Of a stretch of 64,000 nucleotides of DNA, positions 60,979 through 64,000 are shown one piece after another (position 1 is the stretch's first letter; each line of letters begins with the position of its first letter). Below the pieces are notes generated by a model. The model searched no databases, had not been told where the DNA came from, and saw only the letters and a list, made by a program, of their open reading frames with translations. The stretch lies in NCBI GenBank assembly GCA_015257125.1, contig JABZKU010000002.1:1-64000 (forward strand), given 5' to 3'. Origin of the DNA: Prevotellaceae bacterium (GTDB taxonomy: Bacteria; Bacteroidota; Bacteroidia; Bacteroidales; Bacteroidaceae). Both the position numbers and the translations under genes were made by a program.

Positions 60979-62250
60979 ATGCTTTATTACCTTTTTCGTG
61001 CACTCGAACAATTCGGGATCCCCGGTTCTGCGTTGTGGAGCTACATTTCCTTCCGTTCGCTCCTTGCACTGATTCTCGGTCTCATCATTTCCATGTGGTT
61101 CGGCGAGTATTTCATCAAATGGATGAAGCGCCGCAACATCGGTGAGACCGCTCGCGACGCCAGCATCGACCCCTTTGGAGTGAACAAAGTGGGCGTTCCC
61201 TCGATGGGTGGCCTCATCATCATCTTGGCCATCCTCATTCCCACCCTCCTCCTCGGCCGTCTGCGCAACATCTACACCTTGCTCATGATTGGCACCACCT
61301 TGTGGTTCGGTGCCATCGGTTTTCTCGACGACTACATCAAGATCTTCAAGAAAAACAAGGAAGGACTTGCCGGTCGCTACAAGATTTTGGGGCAAGTGGT
61401 CATGGGGCTCATCGTCGGACTCACCCTCTACTTCAGTCCCGATGCCGTGATCCGCGAAAATATGGAGCGCGGGCGCGTCGGCGACAAGATCGAAATCATC
61501 CACAAAGGCGAAGCCGTCAAAAGCACCAAGACCACCATCCCGTTTGTGAAGAACAACAATTTCGACTATGCCGACCTCGTCGGTTTCCTCGGTGAGCACA
61601 AACAGACCGCCGGTTGGATTGTTTTCGTCATTATGGTCATCATCGTCACCGCCGCCGTGTCGAACGGTGCCAACCTCAACGATGGAATGGACGGAATGGC
61701 CGCCGGCAACAGCGCCTTCATCTGCATTGCCCTCGGCATACTCGCCTACGTTTCGAGCCACGTCGAGTATGCGTCCTATTTGAACATCATGTTTGTGCCC
61801 GGATCTCAGGAACTCGTGATCTTCATCTGCGCAACGGTCGGTGCACTCATCGGCTTCCTTTGGTATAATGCCTACCCCGCCCAAGTGTTTATGGGCGACA
61901 CCGGTTCGCTCACCATCGGCGGAATCATCGGCGTGTTGGCCATCATCATCCACAAAGAACTCTTGGTGCCCCTGCTCTGCGGCGTGTTCCTCTTCGAAAG
62001 CGTGAGCGTCATCATCCAAACCCAGGTGTTCAAGTTCTTCAAGCGCCGCGGTCGTCGCGTCCGGGTGTTCAAGAGCACGCCCATTCACGACTCGTTCCGC
62101 CGTCTCGATTCGCAACTCGACCCCACGTCGACCTACCTTTTTCGTAATTGGCCCAGCGGCGCATGGCACGAAGCCAAGATCACCGTTCGTTTCTGGATCA
62201 CAACGATCATTTTGGCCGCACTGACCATCATCACCCTCAAAATTCGATAA
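60979..62250 (+). CDS. mraY: Phospho-N-acetylmuramoyl-pentapeptide transferase
   Basis: 423-aa polytopic enzyme making lipid I. About ten membrane helices; motifs GVPSMGGLIIILA, IGFLDDYIKIFKKNK (Asp-Asp pair), SNGANLNDGMDGMAAGN and AYPAQVFMGDTGSLTIGG are all present. It carries an extra periplasmic or cytoplasmic loop about 160-195 (IREN to TIPFVKNNNF), common in Bacteroidota MraY. Between murE and murD as usual. Confidence 0.97.
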   Translation: MLYYLFRALEQFGIPGSALWSYISFRSLLALILGLIISMWFGEYFIKWMKRRNIGETARDASIDPFGVNKVGVPSMGGLIIILAILIPTLLLGRLRNIYTLLMIGTTLWFGAIGFLDDYIKIFKKNKEGLAGRYKILGQVVMGLIVGLTLYFSPDAVIRENMERGRVGDKIEIIHKGEAVKSTKTTIPFVKNNNFDYADLVGFLGEHKQTAGWIVFVIMVIIVTAAVSNGANLNDGMDGMAAGNSAFICIALGILAYVSSHVEYASYLNIMFVPGSQELVIFICATVGALIGFLWYNAYPAQVFMGDTGSLTIGGIIGVLAIIIHKELLVPLLCGVFLFESVSVIIQTQVFKFFKRRGRRVRVFKSTPIHDSFRRLDSQLDPTSTYLFRNWPSGAWHEAKITVRFWITTIILAALTIITLKIR

Positions 62251-62268
62251 CCCTTTTTCCCCGAAGCT

Positions 62269-63657
62269 ATGAAACTTGTCGTTCTCGGTGCCGCCGAAAG
62301 TGGAGTCGGCGCCGCCATTCTCGCTCAACACAAAGGCTACGAAGTCTTTGTTTCCGACCGTGGCACCATTCGTTCGCACTACAAAAGCCTGCTCGATGCC
62401 CACGGACTGCCCTGGGAAGAAGGCACACACACCGCCGAACGCATTCTCGATGCGGACGAAGTGGTAAAAAGTCCCGGTATTCCCGACGATGCCCCCATGG
62501 TCAAGGCGTTGACCGAGAAGGGTATTCCCGTCATTTCGGAATTGGAGTTTGCCGCCCGCTACACCCAAGCGAAACTCCTCTGCATCACCGGTTCGAACGG
62601 CAAGACCACGACCACGTCGCTCATCTACCACATCCTGCGCGAAGCGGGCTATAACGTGGAACTCGCCGGCAATATCGGCCGCTCCATGGCCTTGCGCGTG
62701 GCAGAGAACGACGAAAAGGGCGATCCCGACTGGTTTGTGCTCGAAATCTCCTCCTTCCAGCTCGACAACATGTACGATTTTCGCGCGAATATCGCCGTGT
62801 TGCTCAACATCACCCCCGACCACCTCGATCGCTACGGCTTTGTGATGCAGCGCTACGTCGAATCGAAAATGCGCATCATCCGCAACCAGCAGCCCGAAGA
62901 CTACTTCGTCTATTGGGCCGACGACGAATATGTGCCCGGCGAACTGGCGCGCCACGCACACGCAGCACAACTTCTGCCCTTTGCCGACCATCCGCGCAGC
63001 GGACTTGCCGCCTACGGCCGTGGCGCAGCGGGCGACGACAGCTATGGTTTCGGCGAAGGAGCGCAACTCGTTGTCGAAAAGCCCCGCGCTTTCGCGCAAC
63101 AGCTTTCGCAACTCTCGCTCCCCGGCAAGCACAACCTCCGCAACTGTCAAGCCGCAGCCCTCGCCACCCTCGCCGCCGGAGTCGATGTCGAAACCCTCGC
63201 CCGCTGTCTTTCCGATTTCCCGGGCGTCGAACACCGATTGGAACGCGTCGGCAACTTCGACGGGGTGAACTATATCAACGACTCAAAGGCCACGAATGTC
63301 GATGCCTGCTTCGTGGCACTCGACGCACAAACCGCCCCCACCGTGCTCATTGTCGGCGGACTCGACAAAGGCAACGACTACACCACCCTCCACGACCTCG
63401 TGCAGCGCAAATGTCGCGCCCTCGTCTATTTGGGAGCCGACAACGCCAAACTCCACGAAGCCTTCGATGCGTTGGCCGAAGCCAACGGCATTGCCATTGC
63501 CGACACCCACAACATGGCCGACTGCGTCGCCGCCTGCCGACGCTTGGCACAAACCGGCGACACCGTGCTCCTTTCGCCCTGCTGTGCCTCGTTCGACCTC
63601 TTCAAGAATATGGAAGACCGCGGCGAACAATTCAAAAACCTCGTACGCGGCGCGTAA
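62269..63657 (+). CDS. murD: UDP-N-acetylmuramoylalanine-D-glutamate ligase
   Basis: 462-aa Mur ligase adding D-glutamate. N-terminal Rossmann start LVVLGAAESGVGAAILA, ATP loop CITGSNGKTTTTSLIYHILR (about 104-123), EISSFQLDNM, NITPDHLDRYG, HNLRNCQAAALA and YINDSKATNVDAC. Starts 18 bp after mraY. Confidence 0.97.
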   Translation: MKLVVLGAAESGVGAAILAQHKGYEVFVSDRGTIRSHYKSLLDAHGLPWEEGTHTAERILDADEVVKSPGIPDDAPMVKALTEKGIPVISELEFAARYTQAKLLCITGSNGKTTTTSLIYHILREAGYNVELAGNIGRSMALRVAENDEKGDPDWFVLEISSFQLDNMYDFRANIAVLLNITPDHLDRYGFVMQRYVESKMRIIRNQQPEDYFVYWADDEYVPGELARHAHAAQLLPFADHPRSGLAAYGRGAAGDDSYGFGEGAQLVVEKPRAFAQQLSQLSLPGKHNLRNCQAAALATLAAGVDVETLARCLSDFPGVEHRLERVGNFDGVNYINDSKATNVDACFVALDAQTAPTVLIVGGLDKGNDYTTLHDLVQRKCRALVYLGADNAKLHEAFDALAEANGIAIADTHNMADCVAACRRLAQTGDTVLLSPCCASFDLFKNMEDRGEQFKNLVRGA

Positions 63658-63684
63658 GATCATCCTCCTTTTGCCCTTTCCATT

Positions 63685-64000
63685 ATGTCCATCACCATTC
63701 CCAAACGCCCAAAAAGATATTTTGTCGGCGACTTTGCCGTGTGGGCCGTCTTCTTTAGCCTCTGCATCATCTCGCTCGTCGAGGTCTACAGTGCAGGAAC
63801 CTACCTGGCCATCGAAGCGCACAGTTATTTTTCACCGCTGGTGAGACAGATGTCCTATTTAGCGTTGGCTGCACTCGCTGCTTTTGTGGTGCAATTCATT
63901 CATTTTCGCTACGTCTATCATTTGGCTTTGCTCGGTGGACTCGCTTCTTTTGTTCTGCTTCTTTCCACCTACTTCATCGGACAGAACATCAACAACGGTA
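63685..64000 (+). CDS. ftsW: FtsW-type SEDS glycosyltransferase, partial
   Basis: First 105 codons of a SEDS-family membrane protein cut by the window end. Start MSITIPKRPKRYFVGDFAVW, then hydrophobic helices (AVFFSLCIISLVEVYSAGTY, MSYLALAALAAFVVQFI, ALLGGLASFVLLLSTYFIG) with the conserved IISLVxVYSA pattern of FtsW. Position directly after murD (27 bp) fixes it as the divisome FtsW, the septal peptidoglycan polymerase partner of the FtsI above. Confidence 0.93.
   Translation, partial: MSITIPKRPKRYFVGDFAVWAVFFSLCIISLVEVYSAGTYLAIEAHSYFSPLVRQMSYLALAALAAFVVQFIHFRYVYHLALLGGLASFVLLLSTYFIGQNINNG

Noticed and set aside
60928..63234. 768-codon minus-strand frame across mraY and murD
   Set aside because: Antisense to two canonical cell-wall genes, no domain or start signal.

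Overview
The window looks like a chromosomal segment of a GC-rich member of the Bacteroidales (phylum Bacteroidota), probably Prevotellaceae-like; the species cannot be named from this stretch. Grounds: promoters follow the Bacteroidota pattern (-7 TAnnTTTG, often an nTTG element about 20 bp upstream, no Shine-Dalgarno); secreted proteins end in a type IX secretion (T9SS)-like tail (D-L-x-G-R-R-V ... G-x-x-Y); FeoA and FeoB are fused; and dapB-lepB-wbqC and a dcw cluster appear in the expected order. No rRNA, tRNA, CRISPR array, phage or insertion sequence was recognised.

Layout. 1-1.8 kb: enolase (cut by the window edge) and flavodoxin, minus strand. 2-5.5 kb: a Crp/Fnr regulator convergent with a hemerythrin-like/hybrid-cluster-protein operon (nitrosative stress) that has an FNR-type palindrome at about -42 of its promoter. 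5.5-10.1 kb: a 1511-residue secreted papain-like peptidase with LamG and PKD-like modules. 10.1-11.5 kb: gene-poor stretch with two odd repeats. 11.5-16.4 kb (minus): CYTH phosphatase, 48-aa membrane peptide, RF2, long-chain acyl-CoA ligase, and an unknown. 16.8-20.4 kb: secreted GH20 hexosaminidase. 21.2-26.8 kb (plus): GNAT protein, ParE, CoaD, S41 protease. 27.4-30.1 kb: TauE-like exporter with DUF1634 partner, then a secreted T9SS-type protein. 30.4-34.8 kb: formate-THF ligase, Kdo/WaaP-like kinase, DEAD-box helicase. 35-36 kb: a candidate small RNA and a small membrane protein. 36-40 kb: pyruvate kinase (minus) and FeoAB. 40.4-43.2 kb: two cassettes of promoter, T9SS-type protein and small acidic peptide; in the second the large protein is reduced to its last ~77 codons. 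43.7-49.1 kb: a probable metal-acquisition operon (His/Cys-rich exported protein, TonB-dependent receptor, two paralogous His-motif lipoproteins). 49.4-52.6 kb: dapB-lepB-wbqC. 52.8-53.9 kb: an AT-rich DUF1697 gene and a Bcp peroxiredoxin. 54.2 kb: phosphoglycerate mutase. 55.5-64 kb: dcw cluster rsmH-ftsL-ftsI-murE-mraY-murD-ftsW (ftsW cut by the window end; no mraZ in front).

Most of the window is housekeeping. The best candidates for something undescribed are: (a) the T9SS-protein/small-peptide cassettes, including a translationally coupled remnant; (b) the TonB receptor operon with paralogous HQHFF lipoproteins; (c) a dispersed intergenic repeat with a 21-22 bp period and rough consensus GAAAAGTCCnCCACTTTTC, found between many transcription units; (d) a ~120-nt transcript with its own promoter and terminator at 35.05-35.17 kb, whose -33 region matches that of feoAB; and (e) the Crp/Fnr-hemerythrin-Hcp regulon with a visible operator.
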